A stretch of DNA of 22,294 nt, taken from positions 1 to 22,294 of the forward strand of contig CALGTB010000086.1 in NCBI GenBank assembly GCA_937902285.1, written 5' to 3'. The notes below the pieces were generated by a model that did no database searches, was not told where the DNA came from, and saw only the letters and a program-made list of their open reading frames with translations. This DNA is from an uncultured Actinomycetes bacterium. GTDB taxonomy: Bacteria > Actinomycetota > Actinomycetes > S36-B12. The stretch's first letter is position 1. The number at the start of each line of letters is the position of its first letter. Below are positions 7,524 through 15,350 of this stretch, piece by piece. Both the position numbers and the translations under genes were made by a program.

Positions 7524-8018
7524 ATGGCCGGCTCCTCGACTCCCGCACGCAGGGGGGCGCCTCGAGTGGAGGAGATCTCGGCGGGGGGCTTCGTCATCGA
7601 CACCCGGGGGGGCACCCCGCGGGCCGCGCTCATCGCGCGGCGCGACCGGCGCGACCGGCTGGTGTGGTCGCTGCCGAAGGGCCACATCGAGCCGGGGGAG
7701 ACTCCCGAGGAAGCCGCTGTACGCGAGGTGCTCGAGGAGACGGGGATCCGCGGCAGCATCGTCGCGTCGCTCGGCACGATCGACTTCTGGTTCATGTCCG
7801 ACGACCGCCGCATCCACAAGACGGTCCACCACTTCCTGCTGACGGCCCTCGACGGCGAGCTCTCCGATGCCGACCCCGAGGTCGCCGAGGTCGCATGGGT
7901 GCCCCTCGACGACGTCGCCGAGCGGCTGGCCCATGCCGACGAGCGGCGCCTGGTCGATCTCGCCCGGCAGGCGCTGGCCGAGGGGGTCGCGGTCAACGGC
8001 GGCGCGGGTGCCGGGTGA
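7524..8018 (+). CDS. mutT4: Nudix hydrolase, MutT4-like
   Basis: A 164-residue cytosolic hydrolase of nucleoside diphosphate-linked substrates. The Nudix box GX5EX7REUXEEXGU is complete at residues 53-75, beginning GHIEPGE and ending REVLEETGI. It is preceded by WSLPKG. The substrate (oxidised nucleotide, dinucleoside polyphosphate or other) cannot be read from sequence. The gene name comes from synteny: it diverges from pcnA and precedes the DUF6049 gene and murJ, as Rv3908 does. The ATG at 7524 is chosen because a -10 hexamer lies 6 nt upstream; the longer open frame would run into pcnA. Its stop overlaps the GTG start of the next gene (GTGA), so it is the first gene of the envelope operon. 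Confidence 0.92.
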   Translation: MAGSSTPARRGAPRVEEISAGGFVIDTRGGTPRAALIARRDRRDRLVWSLPKGHIEPGETPEEAAVREVLEETGIRGSIVASLGTIDFWFMSDDRRIHKTVHHFLLTALDGELSDADPEVAEVAWVPLDDVAERLAHADERRLVDLARQALAEGVAVNGGAGAG

Positions 8019-10129
8019 AGGCGCCGATTCGCGCACTCAGCCTCGCGCTCGTCGTCGCCTCGGCGTCCCTGCTGGGGGTGCCAGCCGCGGTCGCGGCAGA
8101 TCCGACGACGCCCTCGGTCCTCGTCGTCATCGACGAGCTGGCGCCGCTCATCCCCGAGGACGGCGACACCCTCACCGTGCGCGGGCGCGTCATCAGCACG
8201 GCCCGCACCGACCTGACCGGCGTCAGCGTGGTGCTGCGCCGCTCGGCCGAGCCGCTGGCGTCGCGCAAGGACGTCACCGGCGTCGCGGCCAGCACGATGG
8301 CCCCCGACACGGGCGACCCTGATGCCATCGCGATCGACTCCACCCGGCAGGTGGTGTCCGAGGTCCTCCCCCCGGGCGGGCGCGCCTCCTTCTCGATCCG
8401 CATCCCCTTCGCCGATCTCGGCCTCACTCGGGACGGCACCTACGTCCTGGGCGTCGAGGCGCAGGGGCGCGAGGCGGGGGTCGACGTCCAGGACGTCCGC
8501 AAGGGCGTCCTGCGCACCTTCGTGCCGTGGTACCCGACGGCCGGATCCGTGCGACCCGTCGACCTCGTCTGGCTGTGGCCGCTGGCCGACTGGCCGGCCC
8601 GCTCGGCCTCCGGCGTGCTGCTCGACAACCGCACGCCCACCGAGCTCTCCGAGGGCGGGCGGCTCGACCGACTGGTGAACCTCGGCAACCGCTACCGCAC
8701 CACCGTGTCGTGGATCGCCGATCCCGCGCTGCTCGAGACGGCATCCGACATGACCCTCGGCTACCAGGTCGTCGTCGACGACGAGGTCGTGATCGGCGAC
8801 CGTGAGCAGGACGCCCGGCGCTGGCTCACCACGCTCGGGGCCGCCACCGACGGAGGAGCGCTCCGCACGGTCCCGTACGGCGACATCGACGCCACCGCCG
8901 TGGTGCGTGCCGGCATGTCGAACGACGTCGTCCGGGCCGTGACCACCGGTCCGGGCGTCGCTGCAGCGTCGCTCGGGGCCATCGCCCCGGGCGGCCTCTA
9001 CTGGGCGCCGTTCGGGCGCATCGACCGGAGCAGCGCCAACGTGCTGGCGTCGGCCGGGGTCACGTCGATCGTGCTGTCCGCGGATGCCATGCCGCCCACC
9101 GACAGCGCGACCGCCGTGTCGGGTGAGGCGTCGACGTCACTGCCCACCTCGTTCGGGGCCCTTCGGGCGGTGCTCACCGACCCCGGCCTCACCGCCGTGC
9201 TGTCGCTGCCGCAGCGCAGCGCGTCCGACGTCGTGACCGCGCGCCAGCGCTTCCTCGCCGAGACGGCGCTCGTCGCCACGACGCTCCCCCCCGACCAGAC
9301 CGAGCGCACGCTCGTCGTCGCGCCTGACGGCATGCGATGGGACCCCTCGGCATCCCTGATCGCCCCACTCCTGCGCGCCACCCGCTCGGCACCCTGGCTG
9401 TCCTCGACGACCCTGGACGCCGTGCTCGCCGAGCCGGCCTCCACCACGAGCAGGGAGCGCGGCGGATACGGCCAGAAGGCTCGCGACGCCGAGCTCAGCC
9501 CTGCCTACATGGAGCAGATCGCGCGCACGGCGGATCGCCTGGGATCCTTCACCTCGATCATCGACGACCCCACGGGCATCAGCGAGCCGTACGCCGCCGC
9601 GCTGCTGCGGGCCGAGTCGGCCGCCTGGCGCACGGACACCGCGCGCGGGCGCCAACTGGTCGCCGACATCGACCGCGAGCTGGCCGACGACATCGGGCTG
9701 GTCCGGGTGCTCTCCGAGGGGACCATCACGTTCTCCGGCGACAGCGGCCGGGTGCCGGTCACCATCGCCAACGACCTCGACCGCTCGGTCACCGTCGGGC
9801 TCACCCTCCGGGGCCGGCCACCGCTGCGCCTGGAGTCGGCTCCCCTGACCAGCATCCGCATCGATGCGGGCCGGATGGCCAGCGTCGACATCGACGCCCG
9901 GGTCGTCGGCGGCGACCCGCTGACCGTCGAGGTGCAGCTGCTCGACGGCCAGCAGGAGTCGTACGGGAAGCCCGCCCTCATCACGGTCAGCTCCACCGCC
10001 TACGCACGAGCCGCCGCTTGGGTGGTCGCCGTGGCCTTCATCGCGATCCTCGTCTTCGTCGTCTTCGGCGTGACGCGGCGCATTCGCAAGGCGCAGGCGG
10101 CGCGCCCGCGCGGCGATCTGGGACCGTAG
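8015..10129 (+). CDS. DUF6049 family exported membrane-anchored protein (Rv3909-like)
   Basis: A 704-residue protein with a signal peptide at residues 1-28 (basic KAPIR head, Leu/Ala core, AVAAD cleavage region). A long extracytoplasmic portion follows, and one C-terminal membrane segment around residues 668-690 ends in a basic tail (RRIRKAQAARPR), so it faces the cell surface. The early region (DELAPLIPEDGDTLTVRGRV) looks like a beta-sandwich. The middle, with many Asp/Thr/Ser and repeated VLSADAM/VVAPDGM type strands, resembles a glycosyl-hydrolase-like barrel, though I see no clear catalytic pair. The biochemical function is unknown. The constant position between mutT4 and murJ across Actinobacteria points to a role in envelope assembly. 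The start overlaps the Nudix stop by 4 nt; murJ begins 4 nt after its stop. Confidence 0.86.
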   Translation: MKAPIRALSLALVVASASLLGVPAAVAADPTTPSVLVVIDELAPLIPEDGDTLTVRGRVISTARTDLTGVSVVLRRSAEPLASRKDVTGVAASTMAPDTGDPDAIAIDSTRQVVSEVLPPGGRASFSIRIPFADLGLTRDGTYVLGVEAQGREAGVDVQDVRKGVLRTFVPWYPTAGSVRPVDLVWLWPLADWPARSASGVLLDNRTPTELSEGGRLDRLVNLGNRYRTTVSWIADPALLETASDMTLGYQVVVDDEVVIGDREQDARRWLTTLGAATDGGALRTVPYGDIDATAVVRAGMSNDVVRAVTTGPGVAAASLGAIAPGGLYWAPFGRIDRSSANVLASAGVTSIVLSADAMPPTDSATAVSGEASTSLPTSFGALRAVLTDPGLTAVLSLPQRSASDVVTARQRFLAETALVATTLPPDQTERTLVVAPDGMRWDPSASLIAPLLRATRSAPWLSSTTLDAVLAEPASTTSRERGGYGQKARDAELSPAYMEQIARTADRLGSFTSIIDDPTGISEPYAAALLRAESAAWRTDTARGRQLVADIDRELADDIGLVRVLSEGTITFSGDSGRVPVTIANDLDRSVTVGLTLRGRPPLRLESAPLTSIRIDAGRMASVDIDARVVGGDPLTVEVQLLDGQQESYGKPALITVSSTAYARAAAWVVAVAFIAILVFVVFGVTRRIRKAQAARPRGDLGP

Positions 10130-10133
10130 TCCC

Positions 10134-11939
10134 GTGACCACCGAGCCGGAGCGCACCGGGCCTGACGGCGACGCCCCCCTCGCCTCCGTGCCTCCTGACG
10201 CAGCCGACTTCGAGGCGGAGGTCAGCGAGGCGGCCCGCGAGTCGCAGCCCGGCGACCTCGGCGCCAACCCGCCCTCCGCCGCCGGCAGCACGCTGGCCCG
10301 CAACAGCGCCGTGATGGCGGCCGGCACCGTCGTCTCCCGCGTGACCGGCGTCCTGCGCGACGTCGCCATGACCGCGGCCCTGGGCTTCTTCCTGGTGTCC
10401 GATGCCTACTCGCTCGGCAACTCGCTGCCGACGGTCGTCTACATCCTCGTGATCGGCGGCGCCCTCAACGCCGTGTTCATCCCCCAGCTCGTCAGGCGGA
10501 TGAAGGAGGACGCGGACGGCGGCAAGGCCTACGCCGATCGACTGCTGACGCTCGTGGGGAGCGTCCTGCTCGTCCTCTCGGTGGTGGCCGTCGCCCTCGC
10601 CCCGTGGATCGTCGACCTCTACACGCCGGCCGACTACCCCGCGAACGAGTTCGACCTCGCGGTGGCCTTCGCCCGCCTGTGCCTGCCGCAGATCTTCTTC
10701 TACGGCCTCTACGCGATGCTGAGCCAGGTCCTGAACTCCCGGGGCAAGTTCGGCGCACCGATGTTCGCCCCGATCGCCAACAACGTCGTGGCCATCATCA
10801 CCTTCGGCATCTTCATCGCGGTCGCGGGCACGTCCGCCGCAGCCGACGGGATGCTGACCAACGACCAGGTCCTCCTCCTCGGCATCGGCACGACGCTCGG
10901 CGTCATGCTGCAGGCCCTCATCCTCGTGCCGGTGCTGTGGCGGGCGGGCTATCTGTGGAAGCCGCGGTTCGACTGGCGCGGCGCGGGGCTGGGCAAGGCG
11001 GGCGGACTCGCCGTCTGGACCATCGGCCTGGTGCTCGTCAACCAGGCGACCTACCTGCTGATCACCCGACTCGCGACGCAGGCCAACGTGAACGCCGCCG
11101 ACGCGGGGAAGATCGCGGCCGGACTGACGACGTACCAGAAGGCGCACCTCGTCTTCATGCTCCCGCACAGCGTCATCACGGTGTCGATCGTGACGGCCAT
11201 GCTTCCGGCGCTCAGTCGGCTCGCCGCCGACGGCCGCCTCTCGCAGGTCGGCTCCGACGTGGCGAAGACGATGCGCATGGTCGCCGTCCTCATCGTGCCC
11301 GTCGCCGCCGTGCTGATCGTGAACGGTGCGGCGGTCGCCATCCTGCTCTTCGGCTACGGCGCCGCGACGCCCGAGCAGGCCGGCCTGATGGGCCTCATCG
11401 TGTCCGTGTTCATGCTGGGACTGCTGCCCTTCACGCTCTTCTACGTCCTCCTTCGGGGCTACTACGCGCTCGAGGACACCCGCACGCCGTTCTGGGTCAC
11501 CGTCGCCTTCAGCGTCGCCCTGCTCGCCCTCGTCTACCCGCTGTTCGCCCTCGTTCCCGTGGGCGGCTCCCAGGTCGCCGCCATCGCGCTCGCCTACTCC
11601 ATCGCGTACTGGATCGGCTTCGCCATCGCATGGTGGATCCTGGCCCGCCGGATCGGGTCCATGGAGTCGGGGCGCACGGCGTGGACGCTGGGCCGCCTCG
11701 TCATCGCCGGCGCCGTCTCGGTCGCCGTCATGCTGCTGTGCCTCGCCCTCCTGGTCGGCATCGAGACCGACGGGCCGGCCGAGTCCCTCAACCGCCTCCT
11801 CCTGCTGCTCAACGTCGCCCTCACCTCAGCAGTCGGGCTGTCGGTCTTCCTCCTCGCGGCGTGGGCGATGCGCGTCGCGGAGATCGCCGACGTACTGTCT
11901 CTGGCAGGGCGGGTCGCCCGACGTGGGAGACATGGATGA
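10134..11939 (+). CDS. murJ: Lipid II flippase MurJ (MviN), without fused kinase domain
   Basis: A 601-residue polytopic protein of the MOP superfamily that moves lipid II across the membrane for peptidoglycan synthesis. A hydrophilic, acidic head of about 55 residues precedes about 14 hydrophobic segments. Family motifs include ARNSAVMAAGTVVSRVTGVLRD, which opens the core, GGALNAVFIPQLVRR in the second helix pair, and RGYYALEDTRTPF near residue 440. The GTG start follows the DUF6049 stop by 4 nt. The stop codon overlaps the ATG of the next gene by 3 nt. In M. tuberculosis the homologous protein (Rv3910) carries a C-terminal pseudokinase plus extracellular domain in one chain. Here that part is a separate downstream gene. 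Confidence 0.95.
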   Translation: MTTEPERTGPDGDAPLASVPPDAADFEAEVSEAARESQPGDLGANPPSAAGSTLARNSAVMAAGTVVSRVTGVLRDVAMTAALGFFLVSDAYSLGNSLPTVVYILVIGGALNAVFIPQLVRRMKEDADGGKAYADRLLTLVGSVLLVLSVVAVALAPWIVDLYTPADYPANEFDLAVAFARLCLPQIFFYGLYAMLSQVLNSRGKFGAPMFAPIANNVVAIITFGIFIAVAGTSAAADGMLTNDQVLLLGIGTTLGVMLQALILVPVLWRAGYLWKPRFDWRGAGLGKAGGLAVWTIGLVLVNQATYLLITRLATQANVNAADAGKIAAGLTTYQKAHLVFMLPHSVITVSIVTAMLPALSRLAADGRLSQVGSDVAKTMRMVAVLIVPVAAVLIVNGAAVAILLFGYGAATPEQAGLMGLIVSVFMLGLLPFTLFYVLLRGYYALEDTRTPFWVTVAFSVALLALVYPLFALVPVGGSQVAAIALAYSIAYWIGFAIAWWILARRIGSMESGRTAWTLGRLVIAGAVSVAVMLLCLALLVGIETDGPAESLNRLLLLLNVALTSAVGLSVFLLAAWAMRVAEIADVLSLAGRVARRGRHG

Positions 11940-13480
11940 GGGCAACCGAGCAGCTCGGCCGCTACCAGCTGCTGGATCTCGTGACGCAGGACGCCGGGGT
12001 CGGCGATCGGCCCGACGTCTACCTCTGGCACGCCTACGACGAGGTCCTCGACCGGGCCGTGGCGATCCGCGTGCTGTCCGACGACGACCCCCGGTGCGCA
12101 GCCGTCCTCGGGGCCGCCCAGGCGGCGGCCGCCGTCGACGACCGGCGACTGCTCCGCGTGCTCGACATCCTCACGCTGCCGGCCACCGCATCGGATCCCG
12201 CCCGGATCGCCGTCGTGAGCGAGTGGGCCAGCGGCCGCAACCTCGAGCGCACCATCCAGGACCGCGGCGGACGCCCCTTCTCGCCCGCGGAGGCCATGGC
12301 CCTGGTCGCCGACGTGGCCCGAGCGCTGGCCGCCGCGTCGACGCACAACGTCATCCATGGACGCCTGCGGCCCTCGAGCGTCTTCATCACCGATGCGGGC
12401 GAGGTCCGGGTGCGCGGGCTGGCGGTCGATGCCGCCCTGTTCGGCGAGATCCCCGAGGCGGGAGTGCGCGAGGCCACCGACCGGGCCCAGGGCGATGTCG
12501 ATGCGCTCGGCTGCCTCGTCTACCTGCTCACCACCGGCTACTGGCCCGGGGCCGAGCCCATCGATGCACCGGAGGCACCGCGTGCCAACGGTGTGGTCCT
12601 GCCGCCCTCGCAGGTGCGGGCGGCGGTTCCCCGCACCGTCGACGACGTCGTCGCCCGGTCCGTGACGTCGGCTGCCCGCCAGCGCGGGGTCGCCCGCGTC
12701 GTCGACGCCGCCGCCTTCGCCACCATGGTGGGTGCGACGCTCGACCACCTCGCACCGGTCACGATGACGCGCGCCGTGCCGGCATCGCCGGGACGACGCA
12801 CCGCCCGCGTCGTCCTGGTCGGCGCCTGGCGCCTCATCGCCGTCGTCGCCGCAGCCGCGCTGGTCGCCGGCATCGCGTGGGTGGGATGGCAGCTCGTGTC
12901 CGGCGGCCCCTCGGCCACCGCCGACCGGGCGTCCACCGCCGACGACATCCTCACCTCGTCGGCCAAGCCCGTCGACGACCAGGTCGCCACGGGGATCGAG
13001 CAGGTCTACCCCGTGGTCAAGTACCGCTCGTACGACCCGTTCGGCGACGACAACGGCAACGGCAAGCCCGACAAGCGCAAGGGCCGCGAGAACGACGACC
13101 TCGCCGTCACCGTCAACGATGACGATCCCGAGACCGCCTGGCTCACGGCCGAGTACACGACCCCGGACCTGGACGGCAAGGAGGGAGTCGGCCTCATCCT
13201 CGACCTCGGGGAGCCGCGGGACGTGCAGCAGGTGGCCCTCAACCTGGTGGGCCGGGGGAGCAACGTCGACGTCCGGGTCGCGGACCGGATCCTGGCCGAT
13301 CCGGCGCTGTGGACGCCCCTCGCGACGGCAGCCGGGGCCACCGACCGCATCAACGTCCGCGCCCCTCGACCGGTGACCGGTCGCTACGTGCTCATCTGGT
13401 TCACCCGTGTGCCTCCCGTCGACGACCTGGCCCTGGGCGCGTACCAGGGCGGCGTCAGGAGCGTGGTCGTCAGCGGCTGA
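11936..13480 (+). CDS. Membrane-anchored pseudokinase with extracytoplasmic discoidin-like domain (MurJ partner)
   Basis: A 514-residue protein. Residues about 7-270 have a Hanks-type kinase fold lacking catalytic residues: the beta-3 Lys position reads AVAIRVL (Arg45), the HRD position reads HGRLRP (141-146), and no DFG follows (VRGLAVD, 159-165). One membrane segment lies at about 298-321. Outside the cell there is an Asp/Asn-rich loop (DPFGDDNGNGKPDK, 367-380) resembling a calcium-binding repeat. It leads into a beta-sandwich of carbohydrate-binding/discoidin type (about 385-510). The same domain order ends the fused MviN of M. tuberculosis, where the phosphorylated pseudokinase recruits FhaA; a scaffold role here is inferred. 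The ATG at 11936 overlaps the murJ stop (ATGA). The other ATG at 11932 is out of frame. Confidence 0.9.
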   Translation: MRATEQLGRYQLLDLVTQDAGVGDRPDVYLWHAYDEVLDRAVAIRVLSDDDPRCAAVLGAAQAAAAVDDRRLLRVLDILTLPATASDPARIAVVSEWASGRNLERTIQDRGGRPFSPAEAMALVADVARALAAASTHNVIHGRLRPSSVFITDAGEVRVRGLAVDAALFGEIPEAGVREATDRAQGDVDALGCLVYLLTTGYWPGAEPIDAPEAPRANGVVLPPSQVRAAVPRTVDDVVARSVTSAARQRGVARVVDAAAFATMVGATLDHLAPVTMTRAVPASPGRRTARVVLVGAWRLIAVVAAAALVAGIAWVGWQLVSGGPSATADRASTADDILTSSAKPVDDQVATGIEQVYPVVKYRSYDPFGDDNGNGKPDKRKGRENDDLAVTVNDDDPETAWLTAEYTTPDLDGKEGVGLILDLGEPRDVQQVALNLVGRGSNVDVRVADRILADPALWTPLATAAGATDRINVRAPRPVTGRYVLIWFTRVPPVDDLALGAYQGGVRSVVVSG

Positions 13481-13484
13481 CCTC

Positions 13485-13490
13485 TAGGCT
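13485..13490 (+). promoter_or_regulatory. Candidate leaderless -10 element (TAGGCT) of sigM
   Basis: The hexamer fits TANNNT and ends 7 nt before the GTG at 13498. It lies in the 17-nt gap after the pseudokinase stop, so sigM probably has its own promoter as well as read-through. Confidence 0.5.
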
Positions 13491-13497
13491 CCCTCCT

Positions 13498-14127
13498 GTG
13501 ACGCGAGACGCCGAGCAGCGGGCCGAGGCCTCGGACGCCGAGCTGCTCGCTGCCCACGTGGCCGGCGACCCGCACGCCTTCAGTGAGCTCGTGCGCCGGC
13601 ACCGCGACCGCCTCTGGGGGGTGGCCCTGCGCACGACCGGCGACCCGGAGGAGGCCTCCGACGCCCTCCAGGACGCCCTCATCTCGGCATTCCGGCGCGC
13701 GGAGCAGTTCCGGGGCGACTCCGCCGTGACCACCTGGCTGCACCGCATCGTGGTCAACGCCAGCCTCGACCGGCTGCGCCGGCGGGCGGTCCGGGCGGCC
13801 CAGCCGCTCCCGGACGACGACGAGAGCCTGCCGGGGGCGGCCGTCGCCGATCCGCTCGATGCGATCGACCGGAGGGAGACCCAGCTCGTCGTCACCGCCG
13901 CCCTGGCCGAGCTCCCCGTCGACCAGCGGGAGGCCGTTCTCCTCGTGGATGTCGAGGGCTGGTCGGTCGAGGAGGCCGCCGCCATGCTCAACTGCCCGAC
14001 CGGCACGGTCAAGAGCCGCTGCTTCCGGGGCCGGGCCAAACTGGCCAAACGCCTCGCCCACTTGCGGAACCCCGACCAGATCGAGCCCGTCACACCGACG
14101 GAAGGAGGTGAGGACCACCGTGGCTGA
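13498..14127 (+). CDS. sigM: ECF RNA polymerase sigma factor, SigM type
   Basis: A 209-residue sigma-70 factor with only regions 2 and 4. Region 2 (about 26-98) includes HAFSELVRRHRDRLW, the DALQDALISAFRRAEQF core-binding helix and TWLHRIVVNASLDRLRR. Region 4 (about 133-187) includes LPVDQREAVLLVDVEGWSVEEAA and the recognition helix NCPTGTVKSRCFRGRAKL. The GTG at 13498 is preceded by a -10 hexamer but no ribosome-binding site. The next gene is its presumed membrane anti-sigma factor, with an 8-nt overlap, and trxB-trxA follow. That order is the same as Rv3911-Rv3914. The symbol rests on that synteny; the regulon is not visible apart from the neighbourhood. Confidence 0.92.
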   Translation: MTRDAEQRAEASDAELLAAHVAGDPHAFSELVRRHRDRLWGVALRTTGDPEEASDALQDALISAFRRAEQFRGDSAVTTWLHRIVVNASLDRLRRRAVRAAQPLPDDDESLPGAAVADPLDAIDRRETQLVVTAALAELPVDQREAVLLVDVEGWSVEEAAAMLNCPTGTVKSRCFRGRAKLAKRLAHLRNPDQIEPVTPTEGGEDHRG

Positions 14128-15202
14128 CGACCTGAACCCCGACGTCGAGCCTGACGGCATGCCCGACGGCACGCCGCAGGACGCCCCGGACGCGGACATC
14201 GACGCGTCGCTCCTCGACGATGCCTCCTTCGATGCCGTCCGAGCCTCCCTCGGCGCCCTCGCCTTCCTCGACCCCCAGCAGGCGGCCGCCGACGTGCCCA
14301 TGCCGGCCGACGTCTGGGATCGGCTGCGCAGCGCCCTCGATGCGGAGGCCGCCGCGCGGGCCGTCGACGACCACGAGAACGTCGTGGCCCTCCCCGGGGC
14401 CGCGGTTCCCGCCGCCGCACCCGTGGCCGCCGGCCCGGGCCACCCTGTGCATCGAGCATCGAGGGGCCGCCGCTGGGCCGGAGGCCTGGTGGCGGCATCC
14501 GTCGCCGTGGTGGCCGTGGGGCTGGCGGTCGGCACCATGCGGGGCGGTAGCGGCGACGCCTCCGTCGTCGCGGTGAGCGCGCCGGCCAGCACCGCACCGG
14601 CCCCGGCATCGGGTGTCGAGGCGGGCGGCTCGCTGTCCGACGACGCGGCAGCCCGCGCCGACGCCTCGGGGGTGCCGGAGGCGGGCAGCGCTCCTGAGGC
14701 CTTCTCCGTGGATCCCACCGACCGGGCCGACGCCGTCACGGCGCAGGCCCCGGAGGCGTCCATCGTCCCGGCGGCCCGGATGGTCAAGACGAGCCAGACG
14801 AACTACGTCCCCGGTGAGCTGCGCAGCCAGGTGGTCTCGCTGGTGAAGGACGCCGGGTTCGCCACGCCCCAGGAGGCCATGGCCAAGACCGTGCCGCTGG
14901 CCGCCATGCCGGTGGGCGACGGCTTCACCGCCTCATGGCAGGCGCTGCGCGACTGCGTCACCTGGCTCACCCAGTCCCCGGACGCCCAGGCCCTCATCGT
15001 CGATCGCGCCACCTACGACGGCAACGCGGCCGGCGTGATCGTCGCCCCCGCGACCCTGCCGGACGCCGACCTGTCGACCCCGAGCCCGACCGTGACGGTC
15101 GACACGGGCCAGGGCGTCTTCGACGTGTGGGTCGTCAACCCGGAGTGCAAGCAGAAGTGGAACAGCCTCGACGACTTCCCGCTCTACGCCTGGGGGCAGT
15201 AG
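14120..15202 (+). CDS. Probable membrane anti-sigma factor for SigM
   Basis: A 360-residue single-pass protein. The acidic cytoplasmic part (1-118) has a helical segment DASFDAVRASLGAL...MPADVWDRLRSALD (about 35-75), likely to grip the sigma factor. One hydrophobic segment lies at about 119-140. A Ser/Ala/Pro-rich linker and a C-terminal extracytoplasmic domain (about 235-360) follow, with two cysteines (DCVTWL and PECKQKW) that could form a disulfide. No HxxxCxxC zinc motif is seen, so it is not a ZAS-type redox anti-sigma. The GTG at 14120 is preferred because AGGAGG ends 11 nt upstream; an in-frame GTG at 14108 would have no such site. The assignment rests on position directly after sigM (as Rv3912) and topology. 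Confidence 0.8.
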   Translation: MADDLNPDVEPDGMPDGTPQDAPDADIDASLLDDASFDAVRASLGALAFLDPQQAAADVPMPADVWDRLRSALDAEAAARAVDDHENVVALPGAAVPAAAPVAAGPGHPVHRASRGRRWAGGLVAASVAVVAVGLAVGTMRGGSGDASVVAVSAPASTAPAPASGVEAGGSLSDDAAARADASGVPEAGSAPEAFSVDPTDRADAVTAQAPEASIVPAARMVKTSQTNYVPGELRSQVVSLVKDAGFATPQEAMAKTVPLAAMPVGDGFTASWQALRDCVTWLTQSPDAQALIVDRATYDGNAAGVIVAPATLPDADLSTPSPTVTVDTGQGVFDVWVVNPECKQKWNSLDDFPLYAWGQ

Positions 15203-15211
15203 CGCGCCCTC

Positions 15212-15221
15212 GGCACGTGCC
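15212..15221. other. 10-bp palindrome GGCACGTGCC after the anti-sigma gene
   Basis: A perfect palindrome 9 bp after the stop codon and upstream of the trxB promoter. It contains an E-box-like CACGTG. It may be an operator or a weak terminator stem; nothing else supports a role. Confidence 0.25.
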
Positions 15222-15241
15222 CTGCCCACCGCGAGCGGCGG

Positions 15242-15268
15242 GGAATGCAGCGGCCCGTAGGATCGTTG
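15242..15268 (+). promoter_or_regulatory. SigR/SigH-class disulfide-stress promoter of trxB-trxA
   Basis: GGAAT (15242-15246), preceded by another G, and GTTG (15265-15268) are separated by exactly 18 nt. This matches the GGGAAT-N18-GTT consensus recognised by Streptomyces SigR and mycobacterial SigH, sigma factors that control thioredoxin genes. The predicted start is near 15275, giving a leader of about 75 nt. Confidence 0.85.
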
Positions 15269-15281
15269 ACGACAGCGACTG

Positions 15282-15297
15282 ATACCCCCCGCGGTAT
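15282..15297. promoter_or_regulatory. C-tract inverted repeat ATACCCCCCGCGGTAT in the trxB leader
   Basis: ATACC and GGTAT arms flank a C-rich 6-bp centre, 14 bp downstream of the GTTG element. The form resembles operators of CsoR-family copper or persulfide sensors, which are ATACC/GGTAT dyads around a C or G tract. A bound repressor here would overlap the initially transcribed region. No CsoR-family gene is in the window, so the match is by pattern only. Confidence 0.35.
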
Positions 15298-15350
15298 GAG
15301 GTCATCCGTCGGCCGCCTGGGCCGCCGGACCCGCACAGAGAGGTCCTCGC

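Noticed and set aside
10604..13480. One 958-codon frame suggesting a much longer pseudokinase
   Set aside because: The first 444 codons are an Arg/His/Pro-rich shadow of murJ; the kinase-like sequence begins at the ATG at 11936.
14108..14119. GTG at 14108 as start of the anti-sigma factor
   Set aside because: It would overlap the AGGAGG ribosome-binding site itself; the GTG at 14120 has that site upstream.
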